The translations under genes were made by a program, and so were the position numbers. Below the pieces are notes generated by a model, which did not search any database, was not told the origin of the DNA, and saw nothing but the letters and a program-made list of their open reading frames with translations. Below, one piece after another: positions 23,639-34,571 of a DNA stretch of 64,000 bases (its first letter is position 1; the number at the start of each line of letters is the position of its first letter). The stretch lies in NCBI GenBank assembly GCA_021773055.1, contig JAJFKV010000054.1, positions 62,001 through 126,000 on the forward strand, in the 5' to 3' direction. Source of the stretch: Woeseiaceae bacterium (GTDB taxonomy: Bacteria; Pseudomonadota; Gammaproteobacteria; Steroidobacterales; Woeseiaceae).

Positions 23639-26127
23639 GTATTAGCAGAAGACAATTCATGAAAGCCAACGCGGTTGCTGCCGCGGCCAGTGTCGCAGGT
23701 GTATCGATTCCGGCCTCTGCCAGCAACGTCATCACCGGCTCAGATATGACTCGGCTTGAATGGAACAAGGCTCCTTGCCGGTTCTGTGGTACAGGCTGCT
23801 CCATCAATGTCGCAACACTGGATGGCAAGGTCGTGGCGACACACGGTGATGCGAAATCACCGGTCAACAGGGGCATTAGCTGCGTTAAGGGCTACTTCCT
23901 GTCCAAGATCATGTATGGCGAAGACCGACTGACGACGCCGCTGCTCAGGATGACCGATGGCAAATACGACAAAGAGGGTGATTTCACGCCGATAAGCTGG
24001 GATCAGGCCTTCGACATTATGGCCGAGAAATACAAAGCGGCACTACAGGCCAAAGGTCCAACTTCGGTGGGCATGTTTGGCTCCGGCCAGTGGACTGTTA
24101 TGGAGGGATACGCGGCCGTCAAACTGATGAAGGCCGGCTTCCGCTCGAACAATATTGAGCCGAACGCACGTCACTGCATGGCCTCGGCTGTTGGCGGCTT
24201 TATGCGCACATTTGGTATCGATGAGCCTATGGGCTGTTACGACGATATTGAGGCGACGGATGCGTTTGTACTGTGGGGCTCCAACATGGCGGAGATGCAC
24301 CCCATACTCTGGACGCGAGTGACAGATCGCCGCCTGAGTGCACCGCATGTCAATGTTTCAGTGTTGTCTACCTACCAGCATCGATGCTTTGATCTTGCCG
24401 ACTCAGGCCTGATCTTTACGCCGCAAACCGATCTCGCGATTCTCAACTACATTGCGAACACCATCATCAAGACGAATCGTGTCAATCACGACTTCGTCAA
24501 CAAGCACACGAACTTCCGTCGCGGTGATGCTGATATCGGATACGGACTCAGAGATGAGCATCCACTGCAGCAAGCTGCGGCCAACCCCAACAGCGGTGGC
24601 TCAAAACCGATGACCTTCGACGAGTTTGCCGAATTCGTCAGTGATTACGACGAAGATTCCGTTTCGAAGCTATCCGGCGTTTCGGTAGAAAAACTGCGAG
24701 CCTTGGCCGAGCTGTATGCCGACCCCGACAAGAAAGTAGTTTCATTCTGGACGATGGGTGTCAATCAGCACACGCGCGGTGTCTGGTGCAATAACCTGAT
24801 CTACAACATTCACCTGCTGACCGGAAAAATATCAACGCCCGGCAACAGCCCGTTCAGCCTGACCGGACAACCGTCGGCCTGTGGCACCGCTCGTGAAGTC
24901 GGCACCTTCGCTCATCGCTTGCCCGCCGACATGGTCGTTGCGAACGAAAAGCACCGGGATTTCGCGGAAAAAATCTGGAACCTGCCGAAAGGCACCATTG
25001 TCGGAAAGCCGGGTTTCCACGCGGTTTTGCAAAACAGGAAACTCAAGGATGGCGATCTAAACGTCTATTGGGTGCAGTGCAACAATAATATGCAGGCAGC
25101 TGCGAACATCAACGAAGAGGTCTATCCAGCCTATCGCAATCCGGAAAACTTCATTATCGTTTCAGACCCCTACCCCACGGTGACGGCCCAGGCGGCTGAC
25201 CTGGTCCTGCCAACGGCAATGTGGGTTGAGAAAGAAGGCGTGTACGGCAATGCCGAACGCAGAACCCAGAGCTGGTATCAGATGATCGAGGCGCCGGGCG
25301 AGGCGCGCTCCGACATGTGGCAGGTTGTCGAACTATCGAAACGCTTCACGACCGATGAAGTCTGGCCACAGGAGCTTCTGGACGCGAAGCCGGAACACAG
25401 AGGTAAAACACTCTACGAGGTGCTGTTTGCGAATGGATCCGTCGATAAATTCCCGCTATCTGAGATCAGTCCAAAACATCTGAATCAGGAGTCCAACGAT
25501 TTTGGGTATTACATCCAGAAAGGTCTGTTTGAAGAATATGCCAGCTTCGGCCGTGGCAAAGCACATGACCTGGCGCCGTACGATGTCTACCACGCAACAC
25601 GCGGACTGCGCTGGCCGGTTGTCAACGGTAAGGAAACTTTGTGGCGCTTCAAAGAGGGCTCTGACCCCTATGCCAAACCCGGTAGCGGCTGGGATTTCTA
25701 TGGCAAGCCTGATGGTAAGGCGATTATATTTGCGCTGCCTTACGAACCGGCCGCCGAAAGTCCGGACGAAGAATTCGATCTGTGGTTAAGCACCGGGCGT
25801 GTGCTGGAACATTGGCACTCTGGTTCAATGACCCGCCGCGTTCCCGAACTACATAGCGCGATGCCAAATGCCGTGGTTTACATGCATCCGGACGATGCAG
25901 CGGTCCGCAAGATGCGGCGCGGCGATGCGGTGAAAATAGTCTCCCGACGTGGAGAGGTAATTACGCGGGTCGAGACTCGTGGGCGCAACAAGCCACCGAA
26001 GGGCCTCATCTTCATGGCGTGGTTTGATGCCTCCCGCCTCATCAATAAAGTTACGCTCGATGCAACTGATCCGCTGTCGAAGCAAACCGATTACAAGAAA
26101 TGTGCAGTCAAGGTCGTCAAGGCTTAG
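23635..26127 (+). CDS. napA: NapA, periplasmic nitrate reductase catalytic subunit
   Basis: This 830-residue molybdoenzyme reduces nitrate to nitrite in the periplasm. A Tat signal (SRRQFMK at 4-10, then a hydrophobic run to ASA) is followed by a 4Fe-4S site (Cys48, 51, 55, 83). The Mo ligand Cys181 lies in [12 protein letters not shown]. The bis-MGD-binding regions are complete through the C-terminal domain ([28 protein letters not shown]). The length is typical. It lies between napD and napB; Tat export via NapD is expected. Confidence 0.96.
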   Translation: MSISRRQFMKANAVAAAASVAGVSIPASASNVITGSDMTRLEWNKAPCRFCGTGCSINVATLDGKVVATHGDAKSPVNRGISCVKGYFLSKIMYGEDRLTTPLLRMTDGKYDKEGDFTPISWDQAFDIMAEKYKAALQAKGPTSVGMFGSGQWTVMEGYAAVKLMKAGFRSNNIEPNARHCMASAVGGFMRTFGIDEPMGCYDDIEATDAFVLWGSNMAEMHPILWTRVTDRRLSAPHVNVSVLSTYQHRCFDLADSGLIFTPQTDLAILNYIANTIIKTNRVNHDFVNKHTNFRRGDADIGYGLRDEHPLQQAAANPNSGGSKPMTFDEFAEFVSDYDEDSVSKLSGVSVEKLRALAELYADPDKKVVSFWTMGVNQHTRGVWCNNLIYNIHLLTGKISTPGNSPFSLTGQPSACGTAREVGTFAHRLPADMVVANEKHRDFAEKIWNLPKGTIVGKPGFHAVLQNRKLKDGDLNVYWVQCNNNMQAAANINEEVYPAYRNPENFIIVSDPYPTVTAQAADLVLPTAMWVEKEGVYGNAERRTQSWYQMIEAPGEARSDMWQVVELSKRFTTDEVWPQELLDAKPEHRGKTLYEVLFANGSVDKFPLSEISPKHLNQESNDFGYYIQKGLFEEYASFGRGKAHDLAPYDVYHATRGLRWPVVNGKETLWRFKEGSDPYAKPGSGWDFYGKPDGKAIIFALPYEPAAESPDEEFDLWLSTGRVLEHWHSGSMTRRVPELHSAMPNAVVYMHPDDAAVRKMRRGDAVKIVSRRGEVITRVETRGRNKPPKGLIFMAWFDASRLINKVTLDATDPLSKQTDYKKCAVKVVKA

Positions 26128-26138
26128 AAGGAACACCC

Positions 26139-26612
26139 ATGAATCGTCTCAAATGGACAATAGTAAGCTTCGCTGTGCTGGCCGCGTTTTCCCTGACATA
26201 TGTCGCCGCGGAGGAACTCGCCACACTCCGGAACGGTATTGCGATCGATGAGGAAATTGCCCCGACGGCCATTCCCAAAGTCATCGATGCCGATATTCGT
26301 GCGCAGCGCAGTTACCCCATGCAACCTCCAACCATTCCGCATGATACCCGTGGCTATGAGCTCAATCTGAGGGTCAACAAGTGCATGTCCTGCCATGCAA
26401 GGACACGAACCGAGGAGAGCCAGGCACCAATGATCAGCGTCACGCACTTCATGGACAGAGAAGGAAACTTCCTCGCAGAAGTTTCCCCGCGACGTTATTT
26501 TTGTAGCCAGTGCCACGTTAATCAAACCACAGCACGCCCAATGATTGAAAACACCTTCGAGGATATGGACGAATTACTCGAAAAACGCTCAGCAGACCAA
26601 CAGGAAGACTGA
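26139..26612 (+). CDS. napB: NapB, diheme cytochrome subunit
   Basis: The 157-residue exported protein has a signal peptide (to VAA) and two heme motifs, CMSCH and CSQCH, in the usual NapB spacing. The conserved ARPMIENTF segment lies near the end. It passes electrons from NapC to NapA. The start is ATG 26139 with AGAAGGAA upstream; the open frame before it is not used. Confidence 0.93.
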   Translation: MNRLKWTIVSFAVLAAFSLTYVAAEELATLRNGIAIDEEIAPTAIPKVIDADIRAQRSYPMQPPTIPHDTRGYELNLRVNKCMSCHARTRTEESQAPMISVTHFMDREGNFLAEVSPRRYFCSQCHVNQTTARPMIENTFEDMDELLEKRSADQQED

Positions 26613-26613
26613 C

Positions 26614-27201
26614 GTGCTGCAATATTTTCGAAAGATCTGGCGCGATATCGGCCAGCCGAGCTTGCACTACAGTATCGGTGCACTCACCTTGGGCGGGTTT
26701 ATCGCGGGCATCGTTTTTTGGGGTGGCTTAAATACTACTCTTGAGGCCACGAACAGCGAAGAATTCTGCATCAGTTGCCACGAAATGCAGGAAAACGTTT
26801 ATCAGGAGTTACGGGAAACGATTCACTTCTCAAATCGATCAGGTGTTCGTGCGACTTGCCCGGACTGCCACGTGCCACACGAATGGACCGATAAGATCAG
26901 CCGGAAGATGCAGGCAACCAAAGAAATCTGGGGGAAAATCTTCCAGACCATCAGCACACGTGAGAAATTCCTGGCAAAACGTCGCGAGTTAGCCGAACAC
27001 GAGTGGGCGCGACTGACCGCCAATGACTCACTGGAGTGTCGAAACTGCCATGACTACGATTATATGGACTTCACGGCACAGAGCCTGCGTGCCTCGGAGC
27101 AGCATTCGACATCACTGGCCGACGGAGAAAAAACCTGTATTGACTGCCATAAGGGCATCGCGCATCAATTGCCCGATATGGAGGGTGTGGAGGGCTACTG
27201 A
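26614..27201 (+). CDS. napC: NapC, tetraheme quinol dehydrogenase
   Basis: This 195-residue protein has one N-terminal membrane helix (about 20-38) and four CXXCH motifs (Cys52, 82, 142, 175), as in NapC/NirT proteins that oxidise menaquinol or ubiquinol and reduce NapB. The start is GTG 26614, one base after the napB stop, with AGGAAG eight bases upstream. It is the last nap gene; no napG or napH is present in the window, so NapC is the expected quinol route. Confidence 0.94.
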   Translation: MLQYFRKIWRDIGQPSLHYSIGALTLGGFIAGIVFWGGLNTTLEATNSEEFCISCHEMQENVYQELRETIHFSNRSGVRATCPDCHVPHEWTDKISRKMQATKEIWGKIFQTISTREKFLAKRRELAEHEWARLTANDSLECRNCHDYDYMDFTAQSLRASEQHSTSLADGEKTCIDCHKGIAHQLPDMEGVEGY

Positions 27202-27214
27202 CGGCTACGAGTTA

Positions 27215-27586
27215 TCACGCACTGGGGTGCGGATAAGTATCATCATCGTCTTCGCAATTGCGATGATGACCCGGCTCGAGGCAAGTGAAGTCTTTCTCCA
27301 CCAGTATCTCGAGCACGCCTTCGCCTGGCAGCTTTTGCTCTGTGTATAAGGTCACAAGGTCAGTATCAGCCCACTCCGGGATTATTTCCCGGGGCATGCC
27401 AATAGCGATCCGGCCGTTCTCGAAGCTCGCCACCATGTCTTCATTGTCTGAAAGCTCAAGGCTATAGCTGAAAACCGAAGCGGGGAAATCGGTTTTCTCA
27501 ACAAGCTTTTCGCCCGCCGCAAGGCTGTCAACTTCGCCGCGCTTTAGTCGCAAGCGAATGGAGTTTCCACGAATTCTGAGTTTCAT
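27215..27586 (-). CDS. Conserved hypothetical protein (possibly DUF7009)
   Basis: This 123-residue soluble protein starts MKLRIRGNSIRLRLKRGEV. It contains GRIAIGMPREIIPEW and a C-terminal region with CLEPGHHRNCEDDDDTYPHP, whose Cys/His cluster could bind metal. This resembles a small conserved family without known function, possibly DUF7009. It is convergent with napC, with a 13-bp gap, and appears unrelated to nitrate reduction by sequence. Confidence 0.7.
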   Translation of the reverse strand: MKLRIRGNSIRLRLKRGEVDSLAAGEKLVEKTDFPASVFSYSLELSDNEDMVASFENGRIAIGMPREIIPEWADTDLVTLYTEQKLPGEGVLEILVEKDFTCLEPGHHRNCEDDDDTYPHPSA

Positions 27587-27692
27587 CTGTGCGCCTCAAT
27601 GAGCAAGTGCTGCAGTCTTGTCCAAAAGTCAGACTACGCCTAGACGCGGATAATACCTAGGTGTTTTCTGATTCACACTAATGATTTCCAGA

Positions 27693-28166
27693 TTACGCGG
27701 CGAGGGCTACGCCATTGCCTCTCTCAACGTATTCCGCGTTGCCGTCGAGCAGCGATTGCAGCAGTGGCTCGAATTGGCGTTTCATCAGTGGCGCCATGAG
27801 TCTGCCAATGATGCCGAACTTCGGCACAAAGTCTGCGGTAAAGCGCACCCGGGAACGCTGCTTTGATATTTCTTCGATTTCGATACTGGCGGTCATGGAT
27901 TTCAGCGGCAATGATCCGTCGTAGACATCAATCTTCATGGACTTGCCCGGCTTGTAGTCGATAACCTCTTCGCGAACCCAGTTCTTACCATCGGCCATAT
28001 CGCACTGGCGCTGCGTACCAACGCGAGTTGGTGCATCACTGCGGCTCAACAATCGTGATGCTTTCAGTGCCGGGTTGTATTTGTAGATGTTGCCGAAGTC
28101 GTCCCAGCTCTTCCATACGTCTTCGACGCTCGCATTTACGCGTTTGCTAACAATAACTTTACTCAA
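27693..28166 (-). CDS. SRPBCC-fold protein (polyketide cyclase/START-like)
   Basis: The 157-residue protein has the SRPBCC pattern: SKVIVSKRVNASVEDVWKSW at the start, a FGNIYKYNPALKAS segment, and a final long helix (MAPLMKRQFEPLLQSLLDGN). The fold binds hydrophobic ligands. The start codon overlaps the DUF427 gene stop by four bases, so both are in one operon. The ligand is unknown. Confidence 0.83.
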   Translation of the reverse strand: MSKVIVSKRVNASVEDVWKSWDDFGNIYKYNPALKASRLLSRSDAPTRVGTQRQCDMADGKNWVREEVIDYKPGKSMKIDVYDGSLPLKSMTASIEIEEISKQRSRVRFTADFVPKFGIIGRLMAPLMKRQFEPLLQSLLDGNAEYVERGNGVALAA

Positions 28167-28573
28167 TTTGATTCTCCGTGATTATCTATGGGTTGGCTTT
28201 CTTCAATAGAAATTCGGTCAGCATAAAAAGCGATTAAGCCCCTCACATCAACAACTTCGTTATAGGTATCCGGGTAGGTCCATGCGACGTCCGCACCCGC
28301 CACATCGTCGGCCAGGCGAAAATACCGGGCGCGTCCCTTAAAAGGACAGCTCGTGTCGGATTCCGTCGGCATCAGATGTTCGCCACGAACATCCTCGGCG
28401 GGGAAATAAATGACCTCCCCATATCCTGTTTCCGTAACAATCAGGGCGTGATCGGACTCTGCCAAGGTCTTTTTGCCGTCAGAAACTCGCCAGCTCGAGG
28501 CCGACTTGTGGATCTGTATGTGGTGATCCGGGTGACGCCTGAATCCCGGCGCCGGTCCTCGTATCGCTGTCAT
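28163..28573 (-). CDS. DUF427 domain protein
   Basis: The 136-residue protein has the DUF427 signatures KTLAESDHALIVTETGYGEVIYFP, then CPFKGRARYF, then WTYPDTYNEVVDVRGLIAFY. The function of the family is unknown. It is the first gene of a two-gene operon with the SRPBCC protein and is divergent from a LysR gene 75 bp away, so that regulator probably controls it. Confidence 0.88.
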   Translation of the reverse strand: MTAIRGPAPGFRRHPDHHIQIHKSASSWRVSDGKKTLAESDHALIVTETGYGEVIYFPAEDVRGEHLMPTESDTSCPFKGRARYFRLADDVAGADVAWTYPDTYNEVVDVRGLIAFYADRISIEESQPIDNHGESN

Positions 28574-28648
28574 GGTCTTGCCTTGTCTACTTGACGAGCA
28601 ACAACGATACGTGGATTATTGTGGCACCACTAGAGCATTTTTGGAGAC

Positions 28649-29554
28649 ATGTTGGTGCAAAATTCGACCATGCGCTGGGGCGACCTTCGCTTATTTCTTG
28701 AGCTCGTACGCAAGGGCTCCGCCCGCGCGGCAGCAGCGACAATGGATATGAGCCATTCCACGGTTGTCAGACGTGTTGAACGGCTTGAAGCGAGCCTGGG
28801 TGTGCGTCTTTTCGACCGCGACTACACTGGGTACCGGCCGACCTCGGCCGGAGAAACACTAATGAGTTCGGCGCTCCGGGCCGAGGAAGCGATCCTGACA
28901 GCGGACCGCCAACTGCACGGCCAGGACGCCCTGCTCAAGGGCAGTATTCACGTTACGACATCCGATATCCTCGCGAATTATTTCCTGACGACGGAACTGA
29001 CACGATTCGGCGAGCTCTATCCTGAAATCGAATTTCAGATTTCCGTTTCTTACGATGTGTTTGACCTTACACGCCGGGAAGCAGATGTTGCGCTGCGTTT
29101 TCTTGGCGGCGACCGCAATCCGCCGGAAGACCTGGTAGGTCGAAAGTTGCTCAGGGCATCCAGTTGCTACTACGCGACCAGGCAGTATCTGGAAACCCAT
29201 GACTTGTCTGCAAAAAACACGACAGCCCGATGGATTGGTTGGGACGACGATGAACCCTACCCGTGGTGGGTGAAGGACTCGCAATTTTCGAACGTCCCGG
29301 CACACGGTCATTTCAACAACGCCATGCTGCAGGCCTTCGCAGTTCAGTCCGAGCTCGGCATCGCGTCCCTGCCCTGCTTCGTTGGCGACAAGATTCCGGG
29401 CGTTATTCGAATTCCTGGCTGCGAACCCTTTCCGAATTACGATGTCTGGATGCTATCGCACCCGGACTTGCGAGATGCCGCCCGGCATCGAGCCTTCCGA
29501 AAATTTCTGGCAGAGTCATTTGAGACCCGCAAGAGCGAATTCCTGGGTGTTTAG
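28649..29554 (+). CDS. LysR-type transcriptional regulator
   Basis: The 301-residue protein has an N-terminal winged helix (WGDLRLFLELVRKGSARAAA, then STVVRRVERLEASLGVRLFDR) and a substrate-binding domain from about residue 95. The start is uncertain: ATG 28649 is only two bases from GGAG, and TTG 28652 or GTG 28655 would be better spaced. LysR proteins often regulate the divergent neighbour, here the DUF427/SRPBCC operon. The ligand is unknown. Confidence 0.88.
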   Translation: MLVQNSTMRWGDLRLFLELVRKGSARAAAATMDMSHSTVVRRVERLEASLGVRLFDRDYTGYRPTSAGETLMSSALRAEEAILTADRQLHGQDALLKGSIHVTTSDILANYFLTTELTRFGELYPEIEFQISVSYDVFDLTRREADVALRFLGGDRNPPEDLVGRKLLRASSCYYATRQYLETHDLSAKNTTARWIGWDDDEPYPWWVKDSQFSNVPAHGHFNNAMLQAFAVQSELGIASLPCFVGDKIPGVIRIPGCEPFPNYDVWMLSHPDLRDAARHRAFRKFLAESFETRKSEFLGV

Positions 29555-29565
29555 TCCTGGCTAAG

Positions 29566-30747
29566 CTACGCGACCTCAAATAGCGAAGCTGCGCCCTGAC
29601 CGCCACCGATACACATCGTGCAAACGACGTACCTGGCTCCGCGTCGCTTGCCCTCGATCAAAGCGTGGCCAACCATGCGTGCGCCGGACATACCGTAAGG
29701 GTGACCAATCGAAATTGCACCGCCGTTAACGTTGAGTTTTTCACCGGGGATGCCGAGCTGGTCGCGGCAATAAAGAACCTGTACGGCAAACGCCTCATTC
29801 AACTCCCACAGATCGATATCGTCCATAGTCAGGCCATTGCGTTGCAATAATTTCGGCACAGCGAAAACCGGGCCGATACCCATTTCATCGGGCTCGCAAC
29901 CTGCCACCGCGGTGCCTCGATATATGCCCAGTGGCGCCAGACCTCGTTTCTCAGCCAGGCTGGCCTCCATTACAACACAAGCCGATGCACCATCGGATAA
30001 CTGGCTCGCGTTGCCTGCGGTAATGAATCCGTTTTCTCGAACCGGATTCAGTGACGACAAGCCTTCCAGGTTCGTTCCCGGACGATTCCCCTCATCCTTT
30101 TCAAGCACGACCTCTTCAAAGCTGATTTCCTTCGTCTCTTTATTCATGACGCCTTTGGTAGCTGTCATAGGCACGATTTCGTCGTCGAACTTGCCGGCCT
30201 CCTGGCCGGCTGCCGTTCGTTGCTGACTTTGCAGCGCGTATTCATCCTGCGCTTCACGACTTACGTCGTAACGATTGGCGACGACCTCAGCAGTATCGAT
30301 CATTGGCATGTAAACGTGCTCGTGGACGGCAAGCAGACGCGGATCCTTCGCGCGGAACATGTTCATATGTTCGTTCTGCACCAGGCTGACAGATTCAAGC
30401 CCGCCACCGACCATGATATCCACGCCATCGGAAATAATTGTCTTGGCGGCAAGAGCGATAGCCATCATTCCGGAAGAGCACTGGCGATCGACTGTCATTG
30501 CAGCCGTAGTAACCGGCATCCCCGCTGCCAGCGCGATCTGACGAGCGATATTGGCACCTTGCGAGCCCTGTGGCAGCGCACAGCCCATCATCACATCATC
30601 AACCTCCTGAGGATCAAGACCTGCACGCTCCACAGCATGCTTGACCGCATGGCCGCCGAGCGTCGGCGCCTCGGTATTATTGAATGCACCACGATAGGCC
30701 TTGCCGATCGGCGTGCGCGCTGTCGATACGATTACTGCTTCTCTCAT
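29566..30747 (-). CDS. Acetyl-CoA C-acyltransferase (thiolase)
   Basis: This 393-residue thiolase has the nucleophile Cys90 in [10 protein letters not shown], the [11 protein letters not shown]is motif, and the C-terminal [12 protein letters not shown] motif. It cleaves 3-ketoacyl-CoA to acetyl-CoA, or makes acetoacetyl-CoA in reverse. It is the last gene of a three-gene minus-strand operon with the SDR (22-bp gap) and the MaoC protein, so beta-oxidation is the likely role. Confidence 0.92.
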   Translation of the reverse strand: MREAVIVSTARTPIGKAYRGAFNNTEAPTLGGHAVKHAVERAGLDPQEVDDVMMGCALPQGSQGANIARQIALAAGMPVTTAAMTVDRQCSSGMMAIALAAKTIISDGVDIMVGGGLESVSLVQNEHMNMFRAKDPRLLAVHEHVYMPMIDTAEVVANRYDVSREAQDEYALQSQQRTAAGQEAGKFDDEIVPMTATKGVMNKETKEISFEEVVLEKDEGNRPGTNLEGLSSLNPVRENGFITAGNASQLSDGASACVVMEASLAEKRGLAPLGIYRGTAVAGCEPDEMGIGPVFAVPKLLQRNGLTMDDIDLWELNEAFAVQVLYCRDQLGIPGEKLNVNGGAISIGHPYGMSGARMVGHALIEGKRRGARYVVCTMCIGGGQGAASLFEVA

Positions 30748-30769
30748 AAAATTATCTCTGTTTATCTGA

Positions 30770-31678
30770 TTAGCTTAGGTCGAGACCAAGTTTTCTGGCG
30801 GCCTGACCGGCGAATTTGGTCGGTTGATCAAAGCCGCTTTGCAGCTCTCTCATACCCTCATTGTCGTCAATAGCGCTCCAGGCCGCAGCGATACCTTCGG
30901 CGGATATGTCATCCGGCGCCAAACTCACGCCTTCAGTTTCGAGGCCCTTAAAGACCGCGAAGCTGCCACCACCGGCACACAACACTTTGCGACTCGGCGC
31001 CTCCGGTCCACTTAGGAAAACGACACCCGGGCTTACCACTTCCGCCGCCATCAGCTTAAACACCGGCTCTGGAAACAAACCCTCGGTCATCGCTGTTCCT
31101 GCCGTCGGCGCAAGACAATTGCTGCGGATATTGTATTTGGCACCCTCAAGATGCAGCGTGTTCATCAATCCGACCATCGCCATTTTGGCGGCGCCATAGT
31201 TGGCCTGTCCGAAATTGCCGTAAAGACCTGAACTTGAGGTCGTGAAAACAATGCGGCCATAACTTTGCTCGCGCATGATTTCCCACACGGCCTTGGTACA
31301 ATTTGCCGAACCCATCAGATGTACGTCGACAACAAGACGAAATTCGTCGATCGACATCTTGAGGAACGTCTTGTCGCGAAGTATGCCTGCGTTGTTGATC
31401 AAGATATCGACGCGGCCCCACTTGTCCATGGCGGAACTGACCATCTCCTGAACCCGACCGAAGTCCGCGACATTCGCGCCGTTTGCGATCGCCTCGCCTC
31501 CGGCAACCACAATTTCACTAACGACTTTATCGGCATGTTCAGACTGACCGCTGGCATTACCCAAATCATTTACGACAACTTTCGCACCGCGCTCCGCGAG
31601 CGCCAGCGCGTGACAACGCCCCAGGCCCTGACCACCACCGGTCACAATTGCGACCTGACCATCCAGTCTGATATTCAT
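30770..31678 (-). CDS. SDR-type 3-hydroxyacyl-CoA dehydrogenase
   Basis: The 302-residue SDR has TGGGQGLGR at 13-21, NNAG, a Ser in [10 protein letters not shown] and YGAAK. It resembles the dehydrogenase domain of peroxisomal multifunctional enzyme type 2, including the C-terminal extension after the core. With the adjacent MaoC hydratase it would form a split version of that enzyme, oxidising 3-hydroxyacyl-CoA with NAD. It is the middle gene of the operon. Confidence 0.87.
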   Translation of the reverse strand: MNIRLDGQVAIVTGGGQGLGRCHALALAERGAKVVVNDLGNASGQSEHADKVVSEIVVAGGEAIANGANVADFGRVQEMVSSAMDKWGRVDILINNAGILRDKTFLKMSIDEFRLVVDVHLMGSANCTKAVWEIMREQSYGRIVFTTSSSGLYGNFGQANYGAAKMAMVGLMNTLHLEGAKYNIRSNCLAPTAGTAMTEGLFPEPVFKLMAAEVVSPGVVFLSGPEAPSRKVLCAGGGSFAVFKGLETEGVSLAPDDISAEGIAAAWSAIDDNEGMRELQSGFDQPTKFAGQAARKLGLDLS

Positions 31679-31702
31679 TTTATTCCTTAACTCTTCAGCA
31701 AC

Positions 31703-32167
31703 TTAGTTAGCAACCACCCACATCGACAAGATCTCGGCGATCAATGCCGGCGTATCTTCTCCCTCAATTTCAATCGTTACGTCAAATTTCAGCAACCAGT
31801 GTCCCGGCTTTTTCTCCGTCACTTCCAATACTTTTTGTTTTGACCGTATGCGCTTGCCAACTCTCACCGGCATCAGGTAGCGAATTTTGTCCGATCCGTA
31901 GTTGATAGCCATCAGCAGATTTTCCGGTAGAACGGCATCTTGGGCGTTCAGATACGACAGCAGGGACAGGGACAGAAATCCGTGAGCAATCGGCCCACCA
32001 AACGGTGATTGCTTGGCTTTCTCGGGGTCAACGTGAATAAACTGGTGGTCGTTCGTTGCGTCGGCAAACTGGTTGACGCGCTCCTGGGTTATTTCCAGCC
32101 ATCGCGAAGGCTCCAGAACCTCTCCGACCAGCCTTTGAATATCATCCGCCTTGATACTTCTCGCCAT
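31703..32167 (-). CDS. MaoC-like enoyl-CoA hydratase
   Basis: The 154-residue hot-dog-fold protein has the hydratase motif FADATNDHQFIHVDPEKA and the GPIAHGFLSLSLL segment. This family hydrates 2-enoyl-CoA to the R-3-hydroxyacyl-CoA. The start is ATG 32167; a TTG ten codons upstream is less likely. It is the first gene of the operon MaoC-SDR-thiolase. Confidence 0.88.
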   Translation of the reverse strand: MARSIKADDIQRLVGEVLEPSRWLEITQERVNQFADATNDHQFIHVDPEKAKQSPFGGPIAHGFLSLSLLSYLNAQDAVLPENLLMAINYGSDKIRYLMPVRVGKRIRSKQKVLEVTEKKPGHWLLKFDVTIEIEGEDTPALIAEILSMWVVAN

Positions 32168-32256
32168 AGTCCGGGTCCATAGCTTCACGATCAGCAAGCA
32201 TGCCGATTATGACATCTGTTTTCATACCGCTATAGCGGTAGGCGGCGAGTACCACC

Positions 32257-34464
32257 CTATGACGCTGAACTCAGATCCAGAAGGTAATTTTTTACCCGGT
32301 CACGGACAGCATCTTCCTGGGTTTCCCAGTCCTGCAATGCCGCCTGAATTCGAGGATCGGCAACAAACTCCGCGAACTGGGCCTGTGAATAACGGGCGCG
32401 CCAGTTCTGGTCCGTCAGTACGGGTAGAGCAAACACTTCTGCCAATGCCAGTTCGACAGCTTCATCCACTTTGTCCTGAAAAACCATCACGGCAACCTGC
32501 GCGCCGGGATTTTCCAACACATCAAAGCCATAAGATGCTGCTATTTCCTGAATTCTGGCAACACGCCGCAGTAATTCGTCGTGTGGCAGAACCGTATACC
32601 AGGCATCAAACGTTACCCGTTGCGCGGTTAGAAACCTGATTGGAACAGCTGCAGCGTCGATGTCGAGCATTCCTGCTGCCTGTTGCTCCAGGTAGGCGCT
32701 CTCGGCGTCCACCGTGCCGGTCCGTGCGGCGACTCTCATCAAGTACTGAACCGCGCCGCCGAAGGCAAATTGACGATCCTCGATGCCACTTTCGATCGCC
32801 CTTCGGGCGGCGGCCATCCCGGCAACTTCATCGCCTGAACTGATGGCGCGCAATAGACCAATGCGGTAAGCGACTGCGCTGGTTGGAGCTATTGCGTTGA
32901 CCCGGCTGCGGAAATCGTCGGCTTCTTCGATGAGTCCCAGTTGGTAAAGAAACGCCGCGATCAGACCCGGAATTTCGTGATCGGCTGAGTCAACCTCCAT
33001 TGCCTTGAGGCTTTGCTGCAGGTAGTCAACACCATCACCAAGCTTTAATGCGACGGTTGCGAGTCGCAAGTAGGCGTTAGGTTGTTGTGGCTCCAGATCG
33101 AGCGACTTCTGCAATGAAGTACGCGCCTCTTCAAATCGATCGAGGTGCATGTACAGTGATCCTACCTCGTAATGAATACGCGCGTTGTAGGGGTCGAGCG
33201 CCAATGCTTCCAACTGTAATTGCAGGGCTCTGTCCAACTGTTGTGACCCCTCAAGAACCCTGCTAAGAAGAACTCGAGCCTGATATTCGTGCGGATTCTC
33301 TGCTACTAGGACTTCCAGTTCCTGGACAGCATCGGAGATCGCGGCCGATCCGGCTTCAATCGTGCTGGGCACAGCGTGAATAAAGGCTTGTATTGCACGG
33401 GCGCCGACGTTTTCGGGACTTACCAAAAGGACCTGCCCTGTAATTGCTAACGCCGCGCCGAATGCGTCATCTTGATCCATCAAACCTGTTTCAAGCTGAT
33501 GCAGGTAGTTGCTTGCCAGCTCCGTCTTGGCGTCCAGAAAATCCGGGTCAATAGTCAACGCGCCCTTTAACAGCTTCTCGGCAGCCGCAAGACCGACGTA
33601 GGAGAATGTTACGCGCTGCTTCAATGCCTGCAAATAAAGGTCATAGGCATCCGGGTTGCCAGTGCTGATGCCGGCGACGGCCGTCTCCCCTCCCGTCCCC
33701 AGCAACGACGCCGACAAGGCACTGCCGACCTTTAGCGCGATTTCGTCCTGAATACCAAATATGTCATCACTATCACTGTCAAAATTCTCGGACCAGACGT
33801 GATATCCATCGGAGGCGCGTATCAGCTGAGCAGTGATGCGAACCCGATTACCGGATTTCTGCACGCTTCCTTCGAGGATATGAGCAACCTGCAATGCTTC
33901 CGCAATATCGCGGATATCCATGTTCTTTCCCTTGAACGCAAAACTCGATGTTCGCGCCGCTACCTTCAAGCCGGGGATTTGCACCAGCATATGCAATAGC
34001 GTTTCGGTCAATCCATCGGAAAAATACTCGTTATCTTCATCCCTCGACATATTGACGAATGGCAAGACCGCAACGGATTCCGCGCTAATAGTCGCCACAG
34101 CCGTATCGGAATACTCGGGTGACCGACTGGCACTGAAAAAGGCGATAAATACGGTGGCAAGAACAACACCTACAATCGTAATGTAATCCAGACCGCTGGC
34201 CGCAACGAGCTGTTTGGTGTCGCCCCGGTCCATGCCCCCCTCTTTCTTAATCCCCTCCGGAGTCAGCTCGTAGATCCACGACAGAACGACGGTCGGAACG
34301 AAACCAAATGCAAAACAAAGGATTACCATCTTCGCCGCCCAACCTGGCGCACCAAGGGTCGGCAGGATGGTCGTCAATACTTCGGTCAATAACCAGCCCA
34401 CGACCAGATACGTGGCGGCGACACGAACGACTTTTCGACGGGTGAGTTCAGTGACCAGGGACAT
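32257..34464 (-). CDS. Membrane TPR protein with FlgO/TolB-like domain
   Basis: The 735-residue protein has three N-terminal membrane segments (about 12-33, 43-63, 95-110). A domain starting SVAVLPFVNMSRDEDNEYFS follows (typical of FlgO or adenylate cyclase-associated TolB-like domains), then about ten TPR-like repeats to the end. Related proteins in this group often carry an N-terminal DNA-binding or cyclase domain; none is present here. The cytoplasmic basic N-terminus (TRRKVVRVAATYLVVGWLL) is shared with the paralogue at 52.6 kb. The function is unknown; protein interaction via TPRs is likely. Confidence 0.83.
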   Translation of the reverse strand: MSLVTELTRRKVVRVAATYLVVGWLLTEVLTTILPTLGAPGWAAKMVILCFAFGFVPTVVLSWIYELTPEGIKKEGGMDRGDTKQLVAASGLDYITIVGVVLATVFIAFFSASRSPEYSDTAVATISAESVAVLPFVNMSRDEDNEYFSDGLTETLLHMLVQIPGLKVAARTSSFAFKGKNMDIRDIAEALQVAHILEGSVQKSGNRVRITAQLIRASDGYHVWSENFDSDSDDIFGIQDEIALKVGSALSASLLGTGGETAVAGISTGNPDAYDLYLQALKQRVTFSYVGLAAAEKLLKGALTIDPDFLDAKTELASNYLHQLETGLMDQDDAFGAALAITGQVLLVSPENVGARAIQAFIHAVPSTIEAGSAAISDAVQELEVLVAENPHEYQARVLLSRVLEGSQQLDRALQLQLEALALDPYNARIHYEVGSLYMHLDRFEEARTSLQKSLDLEPQQPNAYLRLATVALKLGDGVDYLQQSLKAMEVDSADHEIPGLIAAFLYQLGLIEEADDFRSRVNAIAPTSAVAYRIGLLRAISSGDEVAGMAAARRAIESGIEDRQFAFGGAVQYLMRVAARTGTVDAESAYLEQQAAGMLDIDAAAVPIRFLTAQRVTFDAWYTVLPHDELLRRVARIQEIAASYGFDVLENPGAQVAVMVFQDKVDEAVELALAEVFALPVLTDQNWRARYSQAQFAEFVADPRIQAALQDWETQEDAVRDRVKNYLLDLSSAS

Positions 34465-34571
34465 ACTTAGGACACGCCAGTAACAGGGTTAATCAGATTA
34501 CACCAATTTTGGTGCCGCATTATTGCCAATACTTCAGTAACTTGGATGCATGAGACGCCGGAATGGTTGTC

